A stretch of 64,000 nt of DNA, from assembly GCA_049840595.1 (NCBI GenBank), contig JASGKO010000043.1, forward strand, positions 272,835 through 336,834, written 5' to 3'. The notes beneath the pieces are model-generated. The model searched no databases. It was not told the origin of the DNA and saw nothing but the letters and a program-made list of their open reading frames with translations. This document shows positions 16,809-24,898 of this stretch, piece by piece. Numbering within the stretch: position 1 is the stretch's first letter; each line of letters begins with the position of its first letter. The stretch comes from JASGKO01 sp049840595. GTDB lineage: Bacteria > Verrucomicrobiota > Verrucomicrobiia > Chthoniobacterales > Chthoniobacteraceae. The translations under genes and the position numbers were made by a program.

Positions 16809-17963
16809 TACTTCTTCCCTCCCTTGAAGAGGGTGGAGAGCTTGGGCAACTCGATGTTGTAGCTGCGGATGAAGAGCAGGAAAAGGCCGATGGCGGCGAA
16901 CAGAATGTCCGGCCCCCACGCCGCCCAGAAAGGCCCGATGCGGTTGCCCTTGCCCAGTGCGAGACCCATGCTGGAGAAGAAGATCAGCCCGAAGCAGAGG
17001 CCGATCGAACCAATCACTCCGCCCAGGACCCCGCGACGGGAAAACACGACGCTCAAGGGCGCAGCGACCAGCGCGACCACCAGGCACTGCCACGGCAGCG
17101 ACCAGCGGTAATGCAGATGCGTCTGGTAGGGAGCCAGCGAGGCCTGTGGGAAGTCGGAGTTGTAATAGAGGTATTCCTGAAGCTCCGGCACCGAGAGGTC
17201 CTGCGGGTCGAGCTTCCGAGCTGGAGATGCGCCATGGGGTTTCGCTCCAGTGGCTGATCTTGAGCTGAGCCGCCGGTCCGGTCAGCCACGCCTCTTCGTT
17301 TTTCACGTTGCCGGCGTTATCGAAATTCACGGTCTTGCCTTCGTGGAAGGTCCAGCTGTTGCCATCCGGATCGTAGTCGGCGGATTTGGCGTAGTATTTC
17401 TGGATGATGTCGCCTGCCTTGTTTTGCTGGATGATTTCCACGCCTTCGAGGTGATTACGCTTCACGTTGATTTTCTGCACGTACCACGCGCGATCATCGG
17501 TGCGGTTTTTGAAGAGGATGGTGTCCATTTCCTCCTGCTCCGCCTTGGTGTGGGTGAAGGTGTAGAGCATGCGCTTTTTCAACGCATCGGAGTGCGGAGC
17601 GAGCTTGTAGTTCATCCCGACGCTCAGGGCAGTGATCCCCAGCGCGGCGGCGAAGAGCGGGATCACGATGCGCACCAGACTGCGACCGGCGGTGAGCATG
17701 GAGATGATCTCGTTGGTGCGCGACATGCGGCTCAGGCAATAGAGCAGCGCCAGGAGGAGGCCGATCGGCAGGCTGATCACGATGATCTGCGGGAACTGGG
17801 TCGCATAAAAGGCGATGATCTTCCAGAGCGGCACGTGGAACTGGATGAAGTCCTGGCCGTTGTCGGTCAGGTCAAACACGAGCCAGATCGAGAGGAAGCC
17901 AAAGAAGCAGTAGCAGAACGGCAGCAGGAAATTGGTAAGGACGTAACGGTCGAGCAAGCGCAT
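16808..17963 (-). pseudogene. LptF/LptG (YjgP/YjgQ) family permease, one frameshift
   Basis: It starts MRLLDRYVLTNFLLPFCYCF, the typical start of this family, with transmembrane helices at about residues 10-32, 55-80 and 100-120, a periplasmic beta-jellyroll middle, and three helices at the C-terminus (VVALVAAPLSVVFSRRGVLG, GSIGLCFGLIFFSSMGLALG, ILFAAIGLFLLFIRSYN). LptF and LptG form the ABC permease that extracts LPS from the inner membrane. The frame breaks near 17216: one extra base (TCG-G-AAG on the coding strand) separates WRISSS from KLDPQDLSVPELQEYLYYNS. With that base removed the protein is about 385 residues, normal length. It heads a three-gene minus-strand operon. Confidence 0.82.
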
Positions 17964-18031
17964 CGGGTAAGCGGGTAGGGCACCTTCTTAGAGCAAAACC
18001 GGCGTTTGGGAAAATGGAATTTATGAGAGGG

Positions 18032-18120
18032 TCACCACGAAGGACACGAAGCTCACGAAGAAGGGAGCCATCGAAATACTCTAAATAAACGAAAAAGGGG
18101 TTCCTTTTCGTGTCCTTCCG
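18032..18120. repeat. Dispersed intergenic repeat (caccacgaaggacacgaag type)
   Basis: TCACCACGAAGGACACGAAG at 18032 and the inverted CCTTTTCGTGTCCTTCCG at 18103-18120 face each other between the permease start and the ArsR stop. The same phrase occurs at 21890-21920 and 47544-47570. Confidence 0.5.
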
Positions 18121-18141
18121 CGTGTTTTGCTGGCCCGGTTC

Positions 18142-18426
18142 CTACGCTCCTTGCTCGGTTTCGTAGGCTTGCAGGATGGAATTCACCAGGCCAGGGAAGC
18201 GTTGCTCGATTTCGTCGAGGCGCAGGCGGCTGGAGAGTTCGACGCCTTTGCGTTCGCTGTGGATGAGGCCGGCCTCGCGGAGGATCTGGTAGTGCTGGGA
18301 GCAGGTGCTCTTGGGCATTTTCAGGCCGGTCTTGGCGGCAGTCTCGGAGCAGTTCATCGCGTCCCCGGCCTTCAGCATTTCGCGGACAATCGCCACCCGC
18401 ACCGGGTCCGACAGGGCATGGAGCAC
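18142..18426 (-). CDS. ArsR-family winged-helix repressor
   Basis: 94 residues. LHALSDPVRVAIVREMLKAG is the ArsR first helix pair, and KSTCSQHYQILREAGLIHSE is the recognition helix plus wing; SERKGVELSSRLRLDEIE follows. The start is GTG at 18426, since an in-frame TAG lies upstream and no ATG is available. It is divergent from the MFS transporter with an inverted repeat between them, so it probably represses that transporter and itself. No metal-binding Cys cluster of the ArsR/CadC kind is evident, so the signal may be an organic compound. Confidence 0.85.
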   Translation of the reverse strand: MLHALSDPVRVAIVREMLKAGDAMNCSETAAKTGLKMPKSTCSQHYQILREAGLIHSERKGVELSSRLRLDEIEQRFPGLVNSILQAYETEQGA

Positions 18427-18516
18427 GGCGGCGACGGAGAGGCTGGCGATGGGTGGATGTTGAATCGGTCTGATAACGAGAAACTATCGCTCTCCATTTG
18501 CATTTCAAGAGTTTTG

Positions 18517-18537
18517 TAGTTCAATAATACCGAACTA
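18517..18537. promoter_or_regulatory. Inverted-repeat operator between ArsR and MFS genes
   Basis: TAGTTC and GAACTA, perfect 6-bp arms separated by 9 bp, centred 21 bp upstream of the MFS start codon and about 100 bp from the ArsR start. Placement and symmetry suit an ArsR dimer. Confidence 0.6.
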
Positions 18538-18547
18538 TAAGACGTAT

Positions 18548-19768
18548 ATGAGTCATTCTTCCAATTCTGCCGCCGAGGGGGCGGGTATTCCGATCTCGAT
18601 TTATGCGCTGACGCTGGCCGCGTTTGCGATTGGCACCACGGAGTTTGTGATCATGGGCCTGCTGCCACAGGTGGCGGAGAGTCTGCGCGTGTCCATCCCG
18701 AGCGCAGGCTGGCTGGTGAGCGGCTACGCGCTGGGCGTGGCGCTCGGCGCGCCGGTGATGGCCCTGGTCACAGCGAAACTGCCGCGCAAGACTGCGCTCT
18801 TCTGGTTGATGGCGATTTTCGTGCTCGGCAATGCGCTGTGCGCGCTGGCGGCCAATTATGGTTTCCTGATGGCGGCCCGCGTGGTGACCTCGCTTTGCCA
18901 CGGGGCGTTCTTTGGCATCGGCTCGGTGGTCGCGGCGAATCTCGCGCCGCCCGGTCGCAAGGCCTCGGCGATGGCGCTCATGTTCACTGGGCTCACGGTG
19001 GCGAATATCCTCGGCGTGCCGCTCGGCACCGCGCTGGGGCAGGCGTATGGGTGGCGTTCCACCTTCTGGGCCGTCTCCGGTATAGGTATTCTCACGCTGG
19101 CGGGGATCACGATTCTCCTGCCGAAACGGCACGATGAGGAGGCGTCGAATCTCGGCGCGGAACTGAGCGCGCTCCGCAATCTGCGGCTCTGGGTGGGCAT
19201 CGGGCTGACGGTGCTTTTCTCGGCCTCGATGTTCACGCTCTTTACTTACATTGCGCCGCTGCTGAATGACGTAACTGGCATCTCGCCCAAGGGCGTGACG
19301 TGGACGCTGCTGCTGGTTGGCGTCGGCTACACGGTGGGCAATACCGTGGGCGGAAAGCTGGCCGACTGGCGTATTCTGCCCGGGCTGGCTGGATCACTGG
19401 CGGTGATTGTGTTGCTGGAGGTCATTTACTTCTGGGCGGGGCGCGCGGTGCTTCCGGCGGAGATTACGCTGGTGCTGTGGGGAGCGGCTTCCTTTGCGGC
19501 GGCGGTGTGCCTGCAAATGAACGTCATCACCACCGGCGCGGCGGCGCCGAATATTGCGGCGACGCTGAATGTCGGCGCCTTCAATGCGGGCAATGCCCTC
19601 GGGGCCTGGCTGGGTGGACTGGTGATCGCGCACGGCCCCGGTCTCACGGCAATTCCGCTCGTGTCCGCGCTGCCGGCCCTGCTGGCGCTCGCGATCACGC
19701 TTAGCAAAATCTTCGTCTTCAAACCCCGCCCGGTGTTCGCGCCGACGGCGGATTCGCTCGCGGCTTAA
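18548..19768 (+). CDS. MFS transporter of the arabinose-efflux / chloramphenicol-resistance type
   Basis: 406 residues with 12 predicted helices. The N-terminus has YALTLAAFAIGTTEFVIMGL, the conserved first-helix signature of the AraJ/YdhP/CmlA group of drug:H+ antiporters (DHA1), followed by SAGWLVSGYALGVALGAPVM. It probably exports a sugar or a toxic compound. It is divergent from ArsR and 17 bp ahead of the old yellow enzyme gene, so transporter and reductase are likely one operon that responds to a reactive compound (inference). Confidence 0.88.
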   Translation: MSHSSNSAAEGAGIPISIYALTLAAFAIGTTEFVIMGLLPQVAESLRVSIPSAGWLVSGYALGVALGAPVMALVTAKLPRKTALFWLMAIFVLGNALCALAANYGFLMAARVVTSLCHGAFFGIGSVVAANLAPPGRKASAMALMFTGLTVANILGVPLGTALGQAYGWRSTFWAVSGIGILTLAGITILLPKRHDEEASNLGAELSALRNLRLWVGIGLTVLFSASMFTLFTYIAPLLNDVTGISPKGVTWTLLLVGVGYTVGNTVGGKLADWRILPGLAGSLAVIVLLEVIYFWAGRAVLPAEITLVLWGAASFAAAVCLQMNVITTGAAAPNIAATLNVGAFNAGNALGAWLGGLVIAHGPGLTAIPLVSALPALLALAITLSKIFVFKPRPVFAPTADSLAA

Positions 19769-19785
19769 TTTCCAAACCCATCTCT

Positions 19786-20838
19786 ATGCCTACACTCCTT
19801 GATCCCGTCCAGATTGGTGCCTTCTCGATGCCCAATCGCATCGTCATGGCCCCGCTCACCCGCACCCGCGCCAGCGTGGGACGCGTGCCGAATGCCATGA
19901 TGGCCGAATACTACCAGCAGCGCGCCGACGCAGGTTTCATCCTCAGCGAAGCGACCTCGGTCACGCCGATGGGTGTGGGTTATCCCGACACGCCGGGCAT
20001 CTGGTCGTCGGCGCAGGTGGAGGGCTGGAAGCTCGTGACCAAGGCGGTGCATGACTTGGGCGGGCGCATCCTGCTTCAGCTCTGGCACGTGGGACGCATT
20101 TCCGATCCCGCCTTTTTGAAGGGTGAGTTGCCGGTGGCCCCGAGCGCGATTGCCGCCGAGGGGCATGTGAGTCTCATTCGCCCGATGAAGCCGTTCGTTA
20201 CGCCGCGCGCGCTGCGACTGGAGGAAATTCCCGGGATCATTGAGGCTTACCGCAAGGGCGCGGAGAATGCGCAGGCGGCAGGCTTCGACGGGGTGGAAAT
20301 CCACGGGGCGAATGGCTACCTGCTCGACCAGTTCATGCAGGACGGCACCAACCAGCGCACCGACGAATACGGCGGCTCGGTGGAAAATCGCGGGCGGCTG
20401 ATTTTGGAAGTGGCCGATGCGTGCGTCTCGGTGTGGGGCGCGGATCGCGTGGGCGTGCATCTCAATCCGATGGGCGGCACGCACGGCATTCACGATTCCA
20501 ATCCGCACGCGATCTTTACCCATGTCGCGCGGGAATTTGGCAAGCGTGGGCTGGCCTTCCTGTGTCTCCGCGAACGGCTGAGCGGGAACCGTCTGCTGCC
20601 CGCGATCGGCGAGGCCTTCGGCGGCCCGATCATTGCCAACGACGGTTTTACTCGCGAAACCGGGAACGAAATCCTCGCCTCGGGCGACGCGGCTGCGGTG
20701 GCGTATGGCGTGCCCTATATCGCCAACCCCGACTTGGTGCGCCGTTTCGCGGAAAACGCGCCGTTGAACGCGCCCGATTCCTCGACCTTCTACTCGCTGG
20801 GGTCGAAGGGTTACCTCGACTATCCGGTGCTGGCGTAA
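19786..20838 (+). CDS. Old yellow enzyme family FMN oxidoreductase (alkene reductase)
   Basis: 350 residues of the NemA / 12-oxophytodienoate reductase type. The N-terminus FSMPNRIVMAPLTRTRA carries the FMN-binding threonine region. LLQLWHVGRISDP, EIHGANGYLLDQFMQDGTNQ, then RTDEYGGSVENRGR are the conserved active-site and substrate blocks. One unusual point: the family's His-Asn or His-His pair is seen here as H-G-A-N. It reduces activated C=C bonds, nitro groups or quinones with NAD(P)H. It lies between the MFS and luciferase-like genes with gaps of 17 and 7 bp, so all three are one operon. Confidence 0.9.
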   Translation: MPTLLDPVQIGAFSMPNRIVMAPLTRTRASVGRVPNAMMAEYYQQRADAGFILSEATSVTPMGVGYPDTPGIWSSAQVEGWKLVTKAVHDLGGRILLQLWHVGRISDPAFLKGELPVAPSAIAAEGHVSLIRPMKPFVTPRALRLEEIPGIIEAYRKGAENAQAAGFDGVEIHGANGYLLDQFMQDGTNQRTDEYGGSVENRGRLILEVADACVSVWGADRVGVHLNPMGGTHGIHDSNPHAIFTHVAREFGKRGLAFLCLRERLSGNRLLPAIGEAFGGPIIANDGFTRETGNEILASGDAAAVAYGVPYIANPDLVRRFAENAPLNAPDSSTFYSLGSKGYLDYPVLA

Positions 20839-20845
20839 TTTCTCG

Positions 20846-21853
20846 ATGAGCCGCTTTGTTTCCACTGCCTATTCCGTGCTCGATCTCTGCCCGATTTTGG
20901 AGGGCGGAGAAGCGGCGGAGGCGTTTGGGCGGGCGGTGGATCTGTCGCGTCACGTCGAGTCTTGGGGCTACCGTCGCTACTGGCTGGCCGAGCATCACAA
21001 CATGCCGGGCATCGCCAGCGCGGCGACCTCGGTGGTGATCGGGCATGTGGCCGGGGCGACGAAAACGATTCGCGTGGGCGCGGGCGGCGTGATGCTGCCC
21101 AATCACGCGCCGCTGGTAATCGCCGAGCAGTTCGGCACGCTGGAATCGTTGTATCCGGGGCGCATTGATCTCGGGCTGGGACGTGCGCCAGGCACTGATC
21201 CGATGACCAGTCAGGCCCTGCGGCGGGAAAACCGGCAGAATGGGGATCAATTTCCTGCGCTGCTCACCGAGCTGCGGGAATATTTTCGCGATCCGGTGCC
21301 GGGTCAACGCGTGCGGGCGGTGCCCGGGGCGGGCTTGCGGGTGCCGATCTGGCTGCTCGGTTCCGGTGGGTTCAGCGCGCAACTGGCGGGGGAGCTGGGG
21401 CTGCCGTTTAGTTCCGCCGGACATTTTTCCCCGGCCAATATGCTGCCGGGGTTGGAGATTTATCGAAAGGCGTTCCGGCCCTCGACGGTGCTGGAGCAGC
21501 CCTATGTGATGGTGGGGATCAATGTCATCGCCGCCGCGACCGATGCCGAGGCGCAGCACCTGGCCACCTCGCACCAGCAGGCGGTGCTGAATATGTTTCG
21601 CGATGCCCGGAGCAAACTCCCGCCGCCGGTGGATACGATGGAAGACCGTTGGATGCCGCACGAAAAAGCGGGCGTGGAATCGTTCCTCAAGCTCTCGATG
21701 GTCGGCAGCCCGGCCACCGTGCGGTTGCAACTCGACGCCTTCCTCGAAGAAACGCGGGCGGATGAGGTAATCATCAATTCGATGATCTACGACCACACGG
21801 CGCGGGTGCGATCCTACGAAATCGTGGCGGATATTTTCCGGGGAAAAGTTTAA
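20846..21853 (+). CDS. Luciferase-like (LLM-class) flavin monooxygenase
   Basis: 335 residues. SWGYRRYWLAEHHNMPGIAS is the LLM signature around the conserved E-H-H; IRVGAGGVMLPNHAPLVIAE and GRIDLGLGRAPGTDP follow, as in the MsnO8-like subgroup. These enzymes use reduced flavin and O2, and the substrate is not predictable. It is the last gene of the ArsR-controlled MFS/reductase/monooxygenase operon. Confidence 0.88.
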   Translation: MSRFVSTAYSVLDLCPILEGGEAAEAFGRAVDLSRHVESWGYRRYWLAEHHNMPGIASAATSVVIGHVAGATKTIRVGAGGVMLPNHAPLVIAEQFGTLESLYPGRIDLGLGRAPGTDPMTSQALRRENRQNGDQFPALLTELREYFRDPVPGQRVRAVPGAGLRVPIWLLGSGGFSAQLAGELGLPFSSAGHFSPANMLPGLEIYRKAFRPSTVLEQPYVMVGINVIAAATDAEAQHLATSHQQAVLNMFRDARSKLPPPVDTMEDRWMPHEKAGVESFLKLSMVGSPATVRLQLDAFLEETRADEVIINSMIYDHTARVRSYEIVADIFRGKV

Positions 21854-21923
21854 CCACCAAGACTCCAAGGCACCAAGGGGAGGATGATTTTCACCACGAA
21901 GACACGAGGACACGAAGGAAAGG
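21853..21923. repeat. Dispersed intergenic repeats after the monooxygenase
   Basis: Two phrases follow the stop: AACCACCAAGACTCCAAGGC (21853) and TTCACCACGAAGACACGAGG (21890), each of which recurs elsewhere in the window. Confidence 0.5.
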
Positions 21924-22020
21924 GGAAATCGTGGAGAAGACGGATCTTCCCGCATTGCATTGAAGATGCGCACTTCTAAAACTTCCTAAATACTAAATCA
22001 TAAATGGTACTTTCCCTCCC

Positions 22021-22079
22021 GGCGTCCTGGCGGTTAAACCAACTCACTCGAGAGTCTCTGTGACCTCTGTGGCTAAACT
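22021..22079. repeat. Dispersed intergenic repeats before the methyltransferase
   Basis: GGCGTCCTGGCGGTTAAACC at 22021 and CTCTGTGACCTCTGTGGCTA at 22056, close copies of those at 603 and 4451. They end 4 bp before the start codon. Confidence 0.5.
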
Positions 22080-22082
22080 TCC

Positions 22083-22976
22083 ATGAATCCGTCTTCTTCC
22101 ATCCTGCTCGCCGACCGCTGGCAGGACTACCAGCTGCTCGATACCGGCGACGGGCTCAAGCTGGAGCGCTGGGGCGATGTGACGCTCGTGCGGCCTGATC
22201 CGCAGGTGATGTGGCCGCGCACCGGCAAGCAATGGACGGGATGGGATGGCTTTTACCATCGGAGCGAAAGCGGGGGCGGCCGGTGGGAGTTTCGCCGCGA
22301 ATTGCCCGATTCGTGGACGATCCGATATGGCGCGCTGAAGTTCAAAATTCGCCCGACCGACTTCAAGCACACCGGGCTCTTTCCTGAGCAGGCAGCGAAT
22401 TGGGACTGGTGCATGAACGCGATCCGCCAGGCGAAAACCGCCGGTCGCGAGGTGAGCGTGCTCAATCTTTTCGGCTACACCGGTGCGGCCACCGTGGCCT
22501 GTGCCGCTGCGGGTGCGGAGGTGTGCCATGTGGATGCCTCGAAGGGCGCGGTACAATGGTGTCGCGAAAATGCCGCCCTTTCTGGTCTGGGCGAGGCTTC
22601 CATCCGCTACATCGCGGATGATTGCTTGAAATTCGTCTCCCGCGAAGCGCGCCGGGGGCGGAAATACGATGCGATCATCATGGACCCGCCTGCTTACGGG
22701 CGCGGGGCCGGGGGCGAGGTGTGGAAGCTGGAGTTGCACCTCTGGAAATTGCTCGCCGAGTGCCGCGATCTGCTGAGTGCGGAGCCGCTCTTTTGCCTGA
22801 TCAACAGCTACACCTCGCGGCTCTCGCCGCTTGTGCTCGGCAACCTGCTCACCCAGGTCTTCAGTCAGGCGGGCGGTCGCCTCACCGTGGGCGAGCTCGG
22901 GCTGCCCGGCCAGCGCAACGGTCTGGTGCTGCCGTGTGGAATTTTCGGACGCTGGGAAGCCGGGGAATCCAAATGA
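22083..22976 (+). CDS. Class I SAM-dependent methyltransferase, RlmI/RlmK-like
   Basis: 297 residues. The SAM-binding motif I is VLNLFGYTGAATVACAAAGA, then HVDASKGAVQWCRENAALSG; motif IV is DAIIMDPPAYGRGAGGE. The order and the D-P-P-A-Y motif fit the 23S rRNA cytosine-5 methyltransferases (RlmI, RlmK) but the PUA domain is absent or divergent, so the target is uncertain. The stop overlaps the next start (ATGA at 22973), coupling it to a second RNA methyltransferase. Confidence 0.82.
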   Translation: MNPSSSILLADRWQDYQLLDTGDGLKLERWGDVTLVRPDPQVMWPRTGKQWTGWDGFYHRSESGGGRWEFRRELPDSWTIRYGALKFKIRPTDFKHTGLFPEQAANWDWCMNAIRQAKTAGREVSVLNLFGYTGAATVACAAAGAEVCHVDASKGAVQWCRENAALSGLGEASIRYIADDCLKFVSREARRGRKYDAIIMDPPAYGRGAGGEVWKLELHLWKLLAECRDLLSAEPLFCLINSYTSRLSPLVLGNLLTQVFSQAGGRLTVGELGLPGQRNGLVLPCGIFGRWEAGESK

Positions 22977-24517
22977 AGCCGGACGGCAAAAATCCTGCGA
23001 AGGAACTTTACCAGCAGTTGCGGCAGCTCTCGTGCGAAGAATTGTGGACCCGCGAAGTTCCGCGCTTTGATCGCGCTGATGAAAAGGAACGTGCCGCCCG
23101 CGTGGGCTTGGTGCGCGCGGTGGGCGTCGTTTTTTCCGAGCGCGGCACCGAGATGCAAAAGCAGCAGGCGCGTGAGTGGTTGCGGGCGCTCTTGCAGGAT
23201 CCGGTGGAAAAAATCCGCCGCTATGCGATGGCGGCGCTGCCCAAGCTGGGCGCAGCGGCTGGCGATGAGGCGGCGCTGCTGGAGCTTCTGCAACGTGCCG
23301 AAGGCGAGCGTGAGCGCAAATTTCTCGGGCAGACGCTGGAGAAAATCGGCGGGGCCGCCACGCTGGAAGAGGCGTCGGACCTGGGTTCCCGGGCGGAACA
23401 GAAAATCAAGGCGAGCGTGGCCCGCTCCACGGCAACCACGATCCGGCTGGAGCGTGTGCTGACGGATTTCGCCGGGTTGCGCGTTCACCTGCGCGGCCGC
23501 CGCGGGTTGGAATCGATGGTGCAAGAGGAAGCGCAGGCGCGACTGGGCAAACAATTCCGGGTCGCCGCGGTGCATCCCGGGCTCGTGATGCTAGAGCCGT
23601 TGAAGCCGTTTTCGCTGGGCGATCTTTATGCGGTCCGTTGCTGCGGCAGCGTGGCTTTCGTGCTTGGAGTGGCGAAGCGGGTTTCCGGCGCGCCTTCGGT
23701 GGCCGCACTCGCGGAACTCATCGCCTCGCCGCTCGCGTGCCGGGTGCTGGAGACCTTCACCGAAGGCCCCATCCGCTACCGCCTCGATTTCACCGACAAG
23801 GGCCACCAGCGCGGGGCGATTCGCGAGCTGGCCGGCGCGGTTTACCAGCGGTGTCCCGAGCTGTTGAACGATGCCCGCGAGGCGCCGTGGGCGGTGGAAA
23901 TCCATCCCGCGCCGCAGGGGCTCTCGGTGGAGCTCACCCCGCGGCTGTCGCCCGATCCGCGCTTTGCCTACCGGCAGCAGGATGTTCCCGCCGCCTCCCA
24001 TCCGCCGCTCGCGGCCAGCATGGCCCGACTGGCGTTGCAAAGTGCGGCGCGCGAGCCGGAGACGATTTGGGACCCTTTCTGCGGTTCCGGGCTGGAACTG
24101 ATCGAGCGTTCGCTGCTCGGCGGGGTGAAGCACCTTTTTGGGACCGATTTGAGTGCCGAGGCGATCGAAATTACCAAGCGCAATTTGGCGGCGGCGGCGC
24201 TGCCGGCCATTCCCACAACGCTCCACGTTTGCGACTTTCGCGATTACGCCCGAGTGCCCGGGCTCAGGCCGGGTGCACTCGGTCTCATCATCAGCAATCC
24301 GCCGCTGGGTCGGCGGGTGCCGATTGCGGATCTGCGGGGATTGATCGGGAGCCTGTTTTCGGCAGCGAACGTTCTGCTGAAGCCAGGCGGACGACTCATC
24401 TTTGCCAATCCGCTCCGTTCCGAGGCGACGATTCCGGGGCTCAAGCTGCTCTCCCGGCAAAAGGTGGACTTCGGCGGCTTCGATTGCCGGGTCGAGGTTT
24501 ATGTGAAGACCGGGTAG
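22973..24517 (+). CDS. RlmL/TrmN-like RNA methyltransferase with HEAT-like N-terminus
   Basis: 514 residues. The N-terminal 140 residues are helical, HEAT-repeat-like (KIRRYAMAALPKLGAAAGDE). A THUMP-like region follows, then a methyltransferase domain with TIWDPFCGSGLELIERSLLG (motif I) and LGLIISNPPLGRRVP (N-P-P motif IV, typical of guanine-N2 or adenine-N6 methylation). The likely substrate is rRNA or tRNA. The start is ATG 22973, overlapping the previous gene; a longer open frame upstream lies inside that gene. Confidence 0.78.
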   Translation: MKPDGKNPAKELYQQLRQLSCEELWTREVPRFDRADEKERAARVGLVRAVGVVFSERGTEMQKQQAREWLRALLQDPVEKIRRYAMAALPKLGAAAGDEAALLELLQRAEGERERKFLGQTLEKIGGAATLEEASDLGSRAEQKIKASVARSTATTIRLERVLTDFAGLRVHLRGRRGLESMVQEEAQARLGKQFRVAAVHPGLVMLEPLKPFSLGDLYAVRCCGSVAFVLGVAKRVSGAPSVAALAELIASPLACRVLETFTEGPIRYRLDFTDKGHQRGAIRELAGAVYQRCPELLNDAREAPWAVEIHPAPQGLSVELTPRLSPDPRFAYRQQDVPAASHPPLAASMARLALQSAAREPETIWDPFCGSGLELIERSLLGGVKHLFGTDLSAEAIEITKRNLAAAALPAIPTTLHVCDFRDYARVPGLRPGALGLIISNPPLGRRVPIADLRGLIGSLFSAANVLLKPGGRLIFANPLRSEATIPGLKLLSRQKVDFGGFDCRVEVYVKTG

Positions 24518-24898
24518 TTTTGCCTGTAGACTTACGCGGATTTTTAGGGAAGCGCTGCGCTGGCCTTTGAGTTCTTCCAAAATTCAATCGTTTCTCTTTG
24601 AGAGCCTGTTAAAAATTAGGAAATCTGCGTCAGGTCATATTTCCGAATGGATGGTCGCAGAAAGTGGTTCATTTCCTTCTTCCCGCTTTCCAGGTCATCC
24701 CCCAACCAACTGCGATGGATTCGGAAATACGATCTCATCTGCGGACCCACCACTCTCTGGTTGAGCGGTTTGCAAATGGTTTGTAAACTTAATCGTGTAA
24801 GTCTTGAAGGGTTTGTTTCTCTTACACTGATTTACCAAGTTTGTTGTGCCCGGATTGCGACGGTCGCGGTCTGGATTTTGTTTTTCCACACCCCTCCC
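24518..24898 (+). promoter_or_regulatory. Upstream region of the first autotransporter-repeat gene
   Basis: About 380 non-coding bases. It contains the palindromic motif at 24788-24801 and, just before it, GTTTGCAAATGGTTTGTAAA. The open frame that runs through it from 24647 lacks a signal peptide at its start, so I set the gene start at 24899. Confidence 0.5.
24788..24801. promoter_or_regulatory. LacI-type operator candidate before the first surface-repeat gene
   Basis: CTTAATCGTGTAAG, a perfect CTTANNCGNNTAAG palindrome, 97 bp before the start codon. The same motif precedes the LacI gene at 51674 and the dehydrogenase at 53047. Confidence 0.6.
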
